A stretch of 64,000 nucleotides of DNA from an uncultured Rhodopila sp. (GTDB lineage Bacteria > Pseudomonadota > Alphaproteobacteria > Acetobacterales > Acetobacteraceae). The notes under the pieces are model-generated. The model did no database searches. It worked only from the letters and a program-made list of their open reading frames with translations, and had not been told where the DNA came from. The position numbers and the translations under genes were made by a program. Shown piece by piece: positions 17,820 through 26,226 of the stretch. The first letter of the stretch is position 1. Every line of letters starts with the position of its first letter. Where the stretch lies: assembly GCA_903932145.1 (NCBI GenBank), contig CAIZFE010000042.1, positions 62,001 through 126,000 on the forward strand, given 5' to 3'.

Positions 17820-18599
17820 ATGGCTACAAAACTCAAGGCACGCATCGATGCCGGTAAGGCCAGCGTCAACGGCTGGCTGGCGATCCCATCAGGGTTTTCC
17901 GCCGAAGTGATGGCGCAATGCGGCTGGGACAGCGTCACCGTCGATATGCAGCACGGCGTGCAGGACTATCAGTCCATGGTGCAGTGCTTCCAGGCGATGC
18001 AGGCCCACCCGGTCACGCCGCTGGTGCGCGTGCCGTGGAACGAACCCGGCATTATCGGCAAGGTGCTGGACGGCGGCGCCATGGGCGTTATCTGCCCGAT
18101 GATCAACAACGCGGCCGAGGCGAAGGCGCTGGCCAACGCCGCGCTGTATCCCCCGATGGGCAAGCGCAGCAACGGGCCGATCCGCGCCGCGATGTATGGT
18201 GAGGCCAGCAGCTATCAGTCCACCGCCAACCAGGAAATCCTGGTCATCGCGATGATCGAGACCCAAGAGGGCATCGACAACATCGACGAAATCCTGAGCG
18301 TGCCCGGCATCAGCGGCATCTATGTCGGGCCGTCCGACATGGGCCTGTCGCTGGGTATGATCCCGATCCTGGATCGCGAGGAGCCGATCATTCTCGAGAT
18401 CTATGGCAAGCTGCTGGCGTCGTGCAAAAAGCACGTCAAGTTCGCCGGCATCCACAACGGCACGGCAGCCTATGCCGCACGCATGATGACGATGGGCTTT
18501 CAGTTGTGCACCATCGCGAATGACAGCGGCCTGATGGCGCGCGCGGCGCGCGAGGCCGTGGGTGCTACGCGTAAGGCGGCTGGCGACGTCGCTAATTAA
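17820..18599 (+). CDS. HpcH/HpaI family class II aldolase
   Basis: Metal-dependent aldolase of the 2-keto-3-deoxy acid family, 259 residues. Family motifs include GWDSVTVDMQHGVQD, PLVRVPWNEPGIIGKVLDGGAMGVICPMI, IAMIETQEGIDNIDEIL (the metal-binding Glu), and IYVGPSDMGLSLG. The start has an AGGAGA 9 nt upstream. Relatives include GarL (2-keto-3-deoxyglucarate aldolase) and HpaI. A UxaA/GarD-type dehydratase lies 0.9 kb downstream on the same strand, so a sugar-acid route is a reasonable guess. The substrate is unproven. Confidence 0.85.
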   Translation: MATKLKARIDAGKASVNGWLAIPSGFSAEVMAQCGWDSVTVDMQHGVQDYQSMVQCFQAMQAHPVTPLVRVPWNEPGIIGKVLDGGAMGVICPMINNAAEAKALANAALYPPMGKRSNGPIRAAMYGEASSYQSTANQEILVIAMIETQEGIDNIDEILSVPGISGIYVGPSDMGLSLGMIPILDREEPIILEIYGKLLASCKKHVKFAGIHNGTAAYAARMMTMGFQLCTIANDSGLMARAAREAVGATRKAAGDVAN

Positions 18600-18661
18600 G
18601 CGGAACGATGTTGGGAGGGCGCGACACGCGCTCTCCCGGGGTCGCGGCGACGAAACCCCAT

Positions 18662-19045
18662 TCAGGCTAGTGTGGCTTCGGCCCATTCAACAAAGTCCGA
18701 GGCCGTTGCGATTTCGGACTCGGCATCTTCCGCCGTGACAGTCTTCGTTTGATCGGTATTGTAATCGCTGACTTCCTTAAACTGGTGGGCCAGAACAAGG
18801 AAATTGGCCAAATTCCTGGTTGGAGGCGGCTTGTCTTTGGTTAATCGAGCGAATTGGATTCGAACGCCACGATGGATCTTCGCGGATTTGCCGGTTTTCT
18901 CGACAATCAGCGCCTCGGCCGCATGAAAGGCCGCGTAATACGCCGAACGGGCAGCGATTTTGTACAGTTTTATGTGGATAATCTGGCGCGCATCACTCAA
19001 GTCGCTTCGCGCCGTCATCAGATAATTCCTGGTCTCTTGCTTCAC
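18662..19045 (-). CDS. HEPN domain protein (toxin-side partner of MNT/HEPN pair)
   Basis: A 127-residue all-helical HEPN protein: LMTARSDLSDARQII, then AARSAYYAAFHAAEALIVEKTGKSAK (the hallmark helix), then VRIQFARLT and a C-terminal helix ending FVEWAEATLA. It uses a GTG start overlapping the stop of the nucleotidyltransferase gene (GTGA). HEPN proteins paired with MNT enzymes act as RNases neutralised by adenylylation. The canonical Rx4-6H catalytic motif is not obvious here (R33 and H41 are eight apart), so activity is uncertain. Confidence 0.8.
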   Translation of the reverse strand: MKQETRNYLMTARSDLSDARQIIHIKLYKIAARSAYYAAFHAAEALIVEKTGKSAKIHRGVRIQFARLTKDKPPPTRNLANFLVLAHQFKEVSDYNTDQTKTVTAEDAESEIATASDFVEWAEATLA

Positions 19046-19365
19046 AAATCGATCCCGTCGCGCCGCAGCTCGGTCATAAAACCGGTTTCTTGCCGATAGG
19101 CGCCGGCTGGGAAATGCTGCGGATTCACGACCTCACCGGTGTCGTGGAGGATGTCCATGGCGATCTGCGCCAAACGCGCGGCTTCGTTAAAGAAGCTCTG
19201 TGGTGCGTGGATGAAAACCGCGATGTCGTAGTCGGAATCAGGACGATGATCGCCGCGCACGCGGGAGCCGAACAGCACCACGCGTTCCAGCTTGGGGCCA
19301 TACGCTTCGATGACCCGCTGACGAAAGCGGGTCAGGACGGGATCGTCGATTACCGTGACAGACAT
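19042..19365 (-). CDS. MNT-type nucleotidyltransferase (antitoxin-side partner)
   Basis: A 107-residue minimal nucleotidyltransferase. The active-site pattern GSRVRGDHRPDSDYDIAVF is complete, with GS, then two Asp residues of the DxD pair. The ATG at 19365 is chosen because GGAGGG lies just upstream on the minus strand; the open frame extends further but without a recognisable start region. It is first in a two-gene unit with the HEPN gene (4-bp overlap). In MntA/HepT-type modules the MNT enzyme adenylylates the HEPN toxin. Confidence 0.85.
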   Translation of the reverse strand: MSVTVIDDPVLTRFRQRVIEAYGPKLERVVLFGSRVRGDHRPDSDYDIAVFIHAPQSFFNEAARLAQIAMDILHDTGEVVNPQHFPAGAYRQETGFMTELRRDGIDL

Positions 19366-19529
19366 GCGACCCTCCATGGATTGCCGGGAAAATAGCATGG
19401 CGGCAAGTCGCGCCAAAGCATTGTTGCGTGCGCACAGGTTGGCCCTGGACACATGTGGACGCCGCGAAGCTCGCCTTTGCCCCAATCCCGCTGTAAGACG
19501 TCTCGCCCCAGTTCCGAGGATCACACGTC

Positions 19530-21053
19530 ATGGCTCCGCCTCCCGTCATCCGCCTGCACCCCGACGACAGCGTGGTGATCGCCCGTGCAACGTTGCTGCC
19601 GGGCGCGCCGGTGGGCGACAACGTGCTGGCAACGCAGCGCATTCCGGCCGGCCATAAGGTCGCGGTGCGCGCGATCCCGGCCGGTGAGGCCATCCGCCGC
19701 TATGGCCAGATCATCGGCTTCGCCTCGGCCGGCATCGGGCCGGGCCAACATGTCCACACCCATAACTGCGAGATGGGCGACTTCGCCAAGGACTACGCCT
19801 ACGGCATCGACGCCAGACCCACCGATTTCATCACGCCCGCCGCGACGTTCCAGGGCATTCGCCGCCCGGACGGCAAGGTCGCCACGCGCAACTACATCGG
19901 CATCCTGACCAGCGTGAATTGCTCCGCCCACGTCGCCGGGGTCGTTGCTGACATGTTTCGCCGCAACCCGTTCTCCGGCGACGATCCGCTGGCCGATTTC
20001 CCCAACGTCGATGGCGTCGTCGCGCTGACTCACAAGACCGGCTGCGGCATGACCCAGGACGAGCCGTTGCGGGTGCTGCGCCGCACGCTGGCTGGCTATG
20101 CGCGCCACCCGAATTTCTCGCATGTCATCGTTCTGGGTCTCGGCTGCGAGGTGAACCAGATCGGTGGCCTGATGGAAGAACAACGCCTCGCGGGCCGCCT
20201 GCATGCGATGGACATCCAGACCATGGGCGGCAGCCGGAAAACCGTCGCCGCGGGTGTGTCGTTCGTGAAAGAAATCCTCGCCGAATCGAACAAGGTCACC
20301 CGCGTTGCCGTCCCCGCGTCGGAGCTGACGGTGGCGCTGCAATGCGGCGGCTCGGATGGTTACTCCGGCGTATCGGCCAACCCGGCGCTGGGGGCCGCGA
20401 GCGATCTACTGGTGCGGCATGGCGGCACGGTGATCCTTTCGGAAACGCCCGAAACCTATGGCGCCGAACATCTACTGACCCGGCGCGCGATCTCGCGGGA
20501 GGTTGGCGAAAAACTGGTTGGATTGATGCGCTGGTGGGAGGACTACACCCGTCAGGAGGGTGCCGAAATGAACGCCAACCCGTCGCCCGGCAACAAGGCC
20601 GGCGGGCTGACGACGATCCTGGAAAAATCGCTGGGGGCGATGGCCAAGGCAGGCAGCACCAATCTGGTCGATGTCGTGCGGTACGCTGAGGAAGTCAAAG
20701 CGCGCGGCTTCGTCTTCATGGACACGCCGGGTTATGACCCGGTCGCCGCCACCGGTCAGGTCGCGGGCGGCGCCAATCTGGTGTGCTTTACGACCGGCCG
20801 AGGCAGTGTGTTTGGCTGCAAGCCGGCTCCGTCGATCAAGCTGGCGACCAATACGCCGATGTTCAAGCATATTGAAGACGATATGGACGTCAACTGCGGC
20901 ACCGTCCTGGATGGCGACGAAACCGTGCAACAGGCCGGTCAGCGAATTTTCGAGCTGATCCTGCGGGTTGCCTCCGGCGAGCAAACCAAAAGCGAGCAGT
21001 TCGACTTCGGCGCGGCCGAGTTCGCGCCCTGGGTGCTCGGCGCCACCATGTAA
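19530..21053 (+). CDS. UxaA-family altronate/galactarate-type dehydratase
   Basis: A 507-residue sugar-acid dehydratase of the UxaA/GarD family with an N-terminal SAF domain (about 1-95) fused to the catalytic part. Family motifs include LTHKTGCGM, VLGLGCEVNQ, LQCGGSDGYSGVSANPALG, NPSPGNKAGGLTTILEKSLGA, and GRGSVFGCKPAPSIKLATN. Cys residues in these motifs could bind the metal site. Such enzymes dehydrate altronate, galactarate or related acids to 2-keto-3-deoxy acids. The aldolase at 17820 could act next; the MNT/HEPN pair lies between them on the other strand. Confidence 0.85.
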   Translation: MAPPPVIRLHPDDSVVIARATLLPGAPVGDNVLATQRIPAGHKVAVRAIPAGEAIRRYGQIIGFASAGIGPGQHVHTHNCEMGDFAKDYAYGIDARPTDFITPAATFQGIRRPDGKVATRNYIGILTSVNCSAHVAGVVADMFRRNPFSGDDPLADFPNVDGVVALTHKTGCGMTQDEPLRVLRRTLAGYARHPNFSHVIVLGLGCEVNQIGGLMEEQRLAGRLHAMDIQTMGGSRKTVAAGVSFVKEILAESNKVTRVAVPASELTVALQCGGSDGYSGVSANPALGAASDLLVRHGGTVILSETPETYGAEHLLTRRAISREVGEKLVGLMRWWEDYTRQEGAEMNANPSPGNKAGGLTTILEKSLGAMAKAGSTNLVDVVRYAEEVKARGFVFMDTPGYDPVAATGQVAGGANLVCFTTGRGSVFGCKPAPSIKLATNTPMFKHIEDDMDVNCGTVLDGDETVQQAGQRIFELILRVASGEQTKSEQFDFGAAEFAPWVLGATM

Positions 21054-21091
21054 GGCGCGGCAGGTCTTGTTCCTGATGCAAATGGCGCGTG

Positions 21092-21421
21092 TCAGGTTTG
21101 ACCCGCCGACCGTCTTTGCTTCTCCTGTGCCCGCACAAAACCGAGCAGCACGGCGTTGATGCGGGTTTGGTAGCCGGGGCCGGCGGCTTTGAACCAGCGC
21201 AAAACCGCCGGATCGAGGCGGATGTGAACGTCTTTTTTTGGTTCTGGCACGCCGAGGATGATGGTTTTTTCCCAGCCTTCTGGATACGGACCGTCTTCCT
21301 CCTGCGCGATTCGTTCGACCTCCTCCTCGGTCATCGCGTCGAATTTGGCCCAGTCGGTTTCGCTCGGCAACGCGGCCAGTTCTTCAACCGTATAGCGAAC
21401 GATACGCTCTTTCTTCGGCAT
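21092..21421 (-). CDS. brnA: BrnA antitoxin
   Basis: Antitoxin and autorepressor of the BrnT/BrnA type II system. The 109-residue product has an acidic N-terminal and middle part (MTEEEVERIAQEEDGPYPEGW) and a C-terminal ribbon-helix-helix module KKDVHIRLDPAVLRWFKAAG followed by PGYQTRINAVLLGFVRAQ. The start overlaps the last 38 bp of the brnT reading frame. The antitoxin looks intact although its toxin gene is interrupted. Confidence 0.85.
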   Translation of the reverse strand: MPKKERIVRYTVEELAALPSETDWAKFDAMTEEEVERIAQEEDGPYPEGWEKTIILGVPEPKKDVHIRLDPAVLRWFKAAGPGYQTRINAVLLGFVRAQEKQRRSAGQT

Positions 21422-21653
21422 GCCATGCCCTCCTCATTGAGATAATCCATCGAATTTGGTCACGTTCCATCCAGATCACAGCATGAAACCGCTGATTGAA
21501 CAGACCAACGCTGACGAGCCGCGCCTCCCCGTGTCGCGGCGATGGGTAGGTGTAGAGCGGCCGCCCGTCGAACAGGTCGCGGGCATCCCGGAAATCGATG
21601 CCACGATCTTTCAGGGTTGCAAGCCGTTTGCCCTCTGATCAGTCGAATTGCAT
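21384..21653 (-). pseudogene. brnT: brnT toxin gene interrupted by an in-frame TGA at codon 5
   Basis: Reading from the ATG at 21653 gives MQFD, then TGA (21639-21641), then SEGKRLATLKDRGIDF and RDARDLFDGRPLYTYPSP, RLVSVGLFNQRFHAVIW, and RWIISMRRAWHAEERAY up to a stop at 21384. This is a complete BrnT ribonuclease fold of 89 codons. BrnT proteins normally have a Trp at the position of the TGA (F-x-W-D/S pattern), so a single TGG to TGA change explains it. No good in-frame restart follows before conserved residues. Loss of toxin activity is the likely result, unless the stop is read through or is a sequence error. Confidence 0.8.
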
Positions 21654-21664
21654 ACAATTTGTAT
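21652..21664. promoter_or_regulatory. 13-bp palindrome at the brnT start (likely BrnA operator)
   Basis: ATACAATTTGTAT has six-base arms around a central T and overlaps the brnT ATG. BrnA-type antitoxins repress their own operon through inverted repeats in this position. The AT-rich arms could also supply the -10 element on the minus strand. Confidence 0.5.
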
Positions 21665-21930
21665 CCATCAATGTGAACATCGGCAAGTCGCGCGTGTGCG
21701 CGTCAGGCACCTGCGAATACTGGCATGGCCGAGGTTAACAAATGGTTTACACGTCGTGCCAAAGTGCGGTTCGGCAAGCCATGGAACGTTGTGCCGTGCA
21801 CGGATTTCCGGGATCCGATTCGTCCGATGTCTCGTGCAACATCCCAGATCGGCACAGCGAGCCGGTCCATGTGCGTCGTGCTTTGCGGCTCAAGCTAACG
21901 ATGAGGACAACGGCCGTTCGCAACCATGAT
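21665..21930. other. Intergenic stretch without recognisable gene
   Basis: Short frames here have no family-like sequence and no ribosome-binding site. The right part of this stretch is downstream of the secreted protein gene; the left part should carry the brnTA promoter. Confidence 0.4.
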
Positions 21931-22491
21931 TCACTTCGCGACCGTGTATCCGGGAGGAATAACGAACAACGCCGCCGGTTGTTTCATCAGAGTGATGTCG
22001 GACAGATACTCCAAATGGTGGACGTTCTGTCCCAACACGCCGTCCTCATACTCGCGGCGCACCATGATCCCGCTGTCGGTCAGCCAATAGGATCCGGCCG
22101 CGTTCAGCGCCCCGTCGTCGCCAAAGGCGTATTTTGTTGTGGTTAAGCCGTAGAGCCATTGCGAGCCGGTTTTGCGGGCACCGGTCACATCGGGCGACCG
22201 AGCGATGAAGCGGCGGAAGACCGCGTCGTCCATCGGCAAAACCAGATAGGTATGGTTCGCCATCAGTAAACACTGTGTTTGAGTCGTGAAATCCAGTATG
22301 GTGGAACTGAACCCGTTGGCACGATCAATCCGCAGTTTGCCATCCGCGTAGTGGATCGTCTCCCGGGTCTGGAGCGACCCGGCTTCCTGCACCGCGATCG
22401 CCGCAAAGTCCACCGTCGGCAGAACCAAGCCGTCCTCGGCCCGAACCGTTGTGCAGGCCAGCATGGTGAGAAGCACGAGGACAATGCGCAT
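21931..22491 (-). CDS. Secreted hypothetical protein
   Basis: A 186-residue product with a clear signal peptide (MRIVLVLLTMLACTTVRA, cleavage after RAEDG likely). The mature part is beta-rich: IHYADGKLRIDR, TILDFTTQTQCLLMANHTYLVLPMDD, GSYWLTDSGIMVRREYED, and a final PAALFVIPPGYTVAK. The pattern of a parameter read-out followed by a final P-x-GY resembles DUF4412-type outer-membrane or periplasmic proteins, but that is only a resemblance. It stands alone, with an intergenic stretch on each side. Confidence 0.6.
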   Translation of the reverse strand: MRIVLVLLTMLACTTVRAEDGLVLPTVDFAAIAVQEAGSLQTRETIHYADGKLRIDRANGFSSTILDFTTQTQCLLMANHTYLVLPMDDAVFRRFIARSPDVTGARKTGSQWLYGLTTTKYAFGDDGALNAAGSYWLTDSGIMVRREYEDGVLGQNVHHLEYLSDITLMKQPAALFVIPPGYTVAK

Positions 22492-22674
22492 GAATGCCGT
22501 GCCTTAGCTGTGAACGCGATCATGGTCGCGTCGATCCTGTCGCATTGTCAACGAAATCGAGCATTGTTGATCGGTCGCGGCGAACGGCAGCCCCCCGAAC
22601 TATACATCCGCCACCCGCTCTGGCACGGATAACGGGGCAGACCAACCAACGAGAACCAAGAGGAAACCAAAGCC

Positions 22675-23412
22675 ATGCCAGCCGTCACCGTCGAAGATCG
22701 CGGCGCGATCTCCATCATCCGCATCAACCGGCCGGAGCGCCTGAACGCGATCGGCCAGGCCGTCGCGGTCGAGATGCAGCAGGCGTTCAAAGCCTTCGAC
22801 GCCGATCCGGACAAACGGGTCGCCATCCTCAGCGCCGCCGGCACCCGAGCCTTTTCCTCCGGCGCCGATGTCAGCGACCTGCCGGAACTGTGGCGCGCCA
22901 TCCCGAACGTCGGCTACCACACCGACAAGCCGATCATCGCCGCGACCTCCGGCTGGGTGGTCGGCGGCGCCATCGTCATGGTCATGATGTGCGACCTGCT
23001 GGTCTCCACCGAGGACACTCAGTTCTATTACCCCGAGGCCAAATTGGGGACGACCGCCGGCGGCATCAGTTCGCTTGCCGCCCGCATGCCGCACCATCTC
23101 GCCATGGAAATCATGCTGCTCGGTTCCAAAATCCCGGCGCAGCGGGCCTACGATGTCGGGTTTGTGAACCGCGTCACCCCCAACGGTCAGCACGAGGTCG
23201 AGGCGCTTCAGATGGCGGAACAGCTTCTCGACTCCGCCCCGCTGGTGATCAGCGCGTTAAAACGATTGGTAAATGAGGTCATGCCAGCCGGCCCGATCGA
23301 GCGTATGGTGTCGGTCAGCCAGACGATTGCCCGGGTGCGGCAGTCGGACGACCTTCAGGAGGGTATTCGTGCCTACAAGGAAAAGCGTAAGCCGACCTTC
23401 ACCGGACGGTAA
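22675..23412 (+). CDS. Enoyl-CoA hydratase/isomerase family protein
   Basis: Crotonase-fold enzyme, 245 residues. Visible are ISIIRINRPERLNAIG at the start, the first oxyanion-hole strand FSSGADVSDL, and the second with GWVVGGAIVMVMMCDLLVST, then YPEAKLGTTAGGISSLAARM. The Glu that hydratases carry in the GGG-x-E turn is not seen (GGAIV instead), so it may be an isomerase or a different crotonase. The start has a purine-rich GAGGAAACC upstream. It lies just before the zinc-ribbon methyltransferase gene (18 bp). Confidence 0.8.
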   Translation: MPAVTVEDRGAISIIRINRPERLNAIGQAVAVEMQQAFKAFDADPDKRVAILSAAGTRAFSSGADVSDLPELWRAIPNVGYHTDKPIIAATSGWVVGGAIVMVMMCDLLVSTEDTQFYYPEAKLGTTAGGISSLAARMPHHLAMEIMLLGSKIPAQRAYDVGFVNRVTPNGQHEVEALQMAEQLLDSAPLVISALKRLVNEVMPAGPIERMVSVSQTIARVRQSDDLQEGIRAYKEKRKPTFTGR

Positions 23413-23430
23413 CTCCCGCCCCGGGGTCCG

Positions 23431-24852
23431 ATGAATCCGGTCGGCCGGCTGCGCTGCCCGTCGTGCCATGGGCGTCTGACCTTCGGGTCCGGCGGCGCGT
23501 GGAGTTGCTCGGGGTGCGAACGGATTTTTCCCGGTGCCGATGGGGTTGTCGATCTGAGCGGTGACGATAACCCGGTTCGGCCGGATGGCTATCGGTTCTG
23601 GACCCCGGCCGGCCTTCCTGTTCGGATCCAGGCCGCCGCGGCCGATCGATGGCCGGCCTTCGCAGGCGATACGATCATCCTGGGAAGTGTTCCGTTCGAT
23701 GTCGCGGAAACCACGACGGTAAGCAGCCTGCTGGTGCTCGATACCGGGATGGACGCCCTGCTCGCATGCCAGAGTCAGCGCGCATCGCTGGTTCCGGACC
23801 AGACGGTCACCTATGCGGCGGTGAGCGATTTCGGGAATGCGATCGGTGATGCGGTGGCCGATACGGTGATTTGCACCGGATTGCTGTCTTGCGTTGCCGA
23901 TGTGCGGGCATTCCTGGCCATGGTGCATCGCGTGTTGAAACCGGGTGGCCGGGCGGCATTCGTCGCCCCCAATCGGCGGTATTGGCAGGCGATGAGCAGC
24001 GCCATGGCCGAAGCCCTGGTGCAACTTCACGCCAAGGAACGGACCTGGCCGAATGCTCAGGCACCGGTTTTGGATGTCCTGGCCAACACAAGGCGCCTGC
24101 TGCTGCATGCCGGCGACACGGGCTTCCTGGCCGGCCTGCGGGAAAAGCACCTGTTCGACGCCGAGACGCTCGAGGATTGGAGCCATGAGATCGGGTTCGC
24201 GACGACCGAGGCGATCCCGCTGGACCCCGATCCCGCCGGTTCCGAGACGGCACGGCTGATTTGCCAGCACGCCGGAGCGCCGGACAGTTTTTCCGAACCG
24301 TTCAGTGCGTTGGTGGGTGCGGTCGGACAGGCCGGTTTCGACCTGCTGGCATGGCGGGACTCCTCCGCATCGATAATGCTGTGGCTGACCAAAGCCACAG
24401 GTCCGCGCCCTCGGATATTCACCGGCCGGCGCGCGCCGCCATCTCCCGGGCCGCTCGGTCGCGACGCGGCGGTGGGCGGTGCGGAGCCGCGATGGTCCGT
24501 GGAACTCCTCGCCCGCGATACGCCAGATGGCATCGCCGTCACGCTGGGTGGGTGGTGCCTGTGCAACGTGCCCGTCCTGTGGGTTCGGCTGACACTGGCC
24601 GGGATCGCCCGCCATGCGCCGGTGTGGCGGTCTCGGCCTGACGTGCATGAGGTACTGAACGGACAGGGCCTGTATCAGCCCATGAGTGCGATCTGCAGTG
24701 GCCTGGACGACCAGATGCTGTTTCCCGATGTGCATGCAGTGGACACTGCGTGCCCGTTCCGGCTGGACGTCATTCTGGCCAACGGGATCACGGTGACCGG
24801 AGCGGCACCCGAAACGCTGGTGATGGATCAGCAGATGGTGGTCGCCCATTAG
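23431..24852 (+). CDS. Zinc-ribbon (Trm112-like) protein with methyltransferase domain
   Basis: A 473-residue protein. The N-terminus is a zinc ribbon with Cys9, Cys12, Cys26 and Cys29 (LRCPSC, WSCSGC), followed by a degenerate class I methyltransferase domain (about 85-200). That domain includes VADTVICTGLLSCVADVRAF and the HRVLKPGGRAAFVAPN strand typical of type 11 methyltransferases. The usual GxGxG motif I is not clear (VLDTGMDALLA). The last 170 residues are beta-rich and unrecognised. The substrate is unknown. It is followed after 16 bp by the EnvC-like gene. Confidence 0.65.
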   Translation: MNPVGRLRCPSCHGRLTFGSGGAWSCSGCERIFPGADGVVDLSGDDNPVRPDGYRFWTPAGLPVRIQAAAADRWPAFAGDTIILGSVPFDVAETTTVSSLLVLDTGMDALLACQSQRASLVPDQTVTYAAVSDFGNAIGDAVADTVICTGLLSCVADVRAFLAMVHRVLKPGGRAAFVAPNRRYWQAMSSAMAEALVQLHAKERTWPNAQAPVLDVLANTRRLLLHAGDTGFLAGLREKHLFDAETLEDWSHEIGFATTEAIPLDPDPAGSETARLICQHAGAPDSFSEPFSALVGAVGQAGFDLLAWRDSSASIMLWLTKATGPRPRIFTGRRAPPSPGPLGRDAAVGGAEPRWSVELLARDTPDGIAVTLGGWCLCNVPVLWVRLTLAGIARHAPVWRSRPDVHEVLNGQGLYQPMSAICSGLDDQMLFPDVHAVDTACPFRLDVILANGITVTGAAPETLVMDQQMVVAH

Positions 24853-24868
24853 CCTGCGATTACCCTCG

Positions 24869-26104
24869 GTGACGCTTGTGCTGGCGGTGCTTGCGGCGAT
24901 GGCGCCGACGGCGGTGTGGCCGCGGGAAGCCGACACAAAACGCGAATTGCGCGATGCCGAACGCCAGAGTTCCGAACAGCTCGCCGCCCGCAAGGATGCC
25001 GCGGACCGAACCGCGCGAGCGGCGGCCGAGGCGCTGCGGTTGGCGCATGAACGGGTGGAGGCGGCGGCAAAGCTGCGGCTGGCGGAATCCGCCACGGCGG
25101 ATGTCGCGGCGCGGATCGACGCGTTGGCGCAGCGGCGGCGCGATGCGGAACAGCGGGTGCAGGAGCGCGCGAGAGCCTTGCAGCCGCTGCTGCCGCTGAT
25201 CGAGCGGCTGTCGCTGTACCCGGCCGAGACTCTGCTGGCGGTGCCGGCGCCACCGCAGGATGCCTTGCGCGGAGTGCTGATCCTGCAAGGCCTGTCGCGG
25301 CAACTGGAAATCGAAACCGAGGCCCTGCGGCGCGATCAGGCCGAGGTGGACGCCGCGGCCGCCGCCTTGACGCAGGAAGCACCGCGCCTGAACGAAGCCG
25401 AGGCGACGCAAAAGCGCGAGGCCGATGCGTTGGATCAGGCGATGGTGGCGGCGCAGGCCGAACAGGCGGCGGCTGTATCGCAAGAGACTCTGGCCGCCGG
25501 TCAGGCCGCGGCAGCGGCGGCCCGGATGGAGACATTGCGCTCCGCTCTGACCGCGCTGGAGGCGCAACGCCGAGCGGCGGAGGCGAAGGCTCGGGAGGAG
25601 GCTTTGGCGGCCGAACGCGCGAAGCGTCCGGTGGAAGCGAAAGAGGCACAGCAGCGGGAGGCGTTCGCGGCGCATCCCGGGGGTTCCGGGACGATCGCCG
25701 CCGGGGCCGGGCCGCACGGGCAGTTGCAGCCGCCGGTCATCGGCATCGTGGTGAAAGGCTGGGGGGAACCGACGGACGGCGGCCCCGCGACCGGGGTATT
25801 CTATCACGCGCCACCGGGGGCGCATGTGATCTCACCGTGCGGCGGGCGGGTGGTGTTCGCCGAGGGGTTTCGCAGTTACGGCCTGCTGACGATCATCGAT
25901 TGCGGCGGCGGTTACCACGTCGTGCTGTCGGGGTTCGAACGCCTGGACGTGAAAGCGGGCCAGAATTTGGTGGCCGGGGAGCCGGTGGGCTCGATGCCGG
26001 TGTGGGAGCCGGGTTCAACCGCGCGGCGGCCGGCGTTGTATGTGGAGCTACGCCACGACGGGACGCCGGTGAACCCGGCGCCGTGGTTGCGGTCGAGTAG
26101 TTAG
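24869..26104 (+). CDS. EnvC-like murein hydrolase activator (degenerate LytM)
   Basis: A 411-residue protein with an N-terminal signal/anchor (TLVLAVLAAMAPTAVWP). A long Ala/Glu/Arg coiled coil follows (about 25-260). The C-terminal LytM/M23 domain (about 300-405) ends YVELRHDGTPVNPAPWL. The zinc-binding residues are missing: the usual IIDHGGGY is IIDCGGGY, and the usual HLHFELR is ALYVELR. This is the pattern of EnvC-type activators, which stimulate amidases rather than cut peptidoglycan themselves. The GTG start is 16 bp after the upstream stop. Confidence 0.82.
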   Translation: MTLVLAVLAAMAPTAVWPREADTKRELRDAERQSSEQLAARKDAADRTARAAAEALRLAHERVEAAAKLRLAESATADVAARIDALAQRRRDAEQRVQERARALQPLLPLIERLSLYPAETLLAVPAPPQDALRGVLILQGLSRQLEIETEALRRDQAEVDAAAAALTQEAPRLNEAEATQKREADALDQAMVAAQAEQAAAVSQETLAAGQAAAAAARMETLRSALTALEAQRRAAEAKAREEALAAERAKRPVEAKEAQQREAFAAHPGGSGTIAAGAGPHGQLQPPVIGIVVKGWGEPTDGGPATGVFYHAPPGAHVISPCGGRVVFAEGFRSYGLLTIIDCGGGYHVVLSGFERLDVKAGQNLVAGEPVGSMPVWEPGSTARRPALYVELRHDGTPVNPAPWLRSSS

Positions 26105-26125
26105 GCGATGCCAATCAATCCCGTC

Positions 26126-26143
26126 GTCATGGCCCGGGCAGGC
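26126..26143. repeat. Half REP-type element
   Basis: TCATGGCCCGGGCAGGCC (26128-26145) matches the left arm of the dispersed family, 20 bp after the EnvC-like stop. The right arm is not recognisable. Confidence 0.5.
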
Positions 26144-26226
26144 CGACCAAGACGGTGGAGCAATGGTGTCCATTTAGCGCGGTGATTCTCGGACGTCGCC
26201 CGGGCTGGGTGACTTCGCGCCTGCGC

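Noticed and set aside
23257-25095. 612-aa minus-strand frame opposite the zinc-ribbon methyltransferase gene
   Set aside because: Cys/Arg-rich shadow; the plus-strand gene has a clear start, zinc ribbon and methyltransferase strand.
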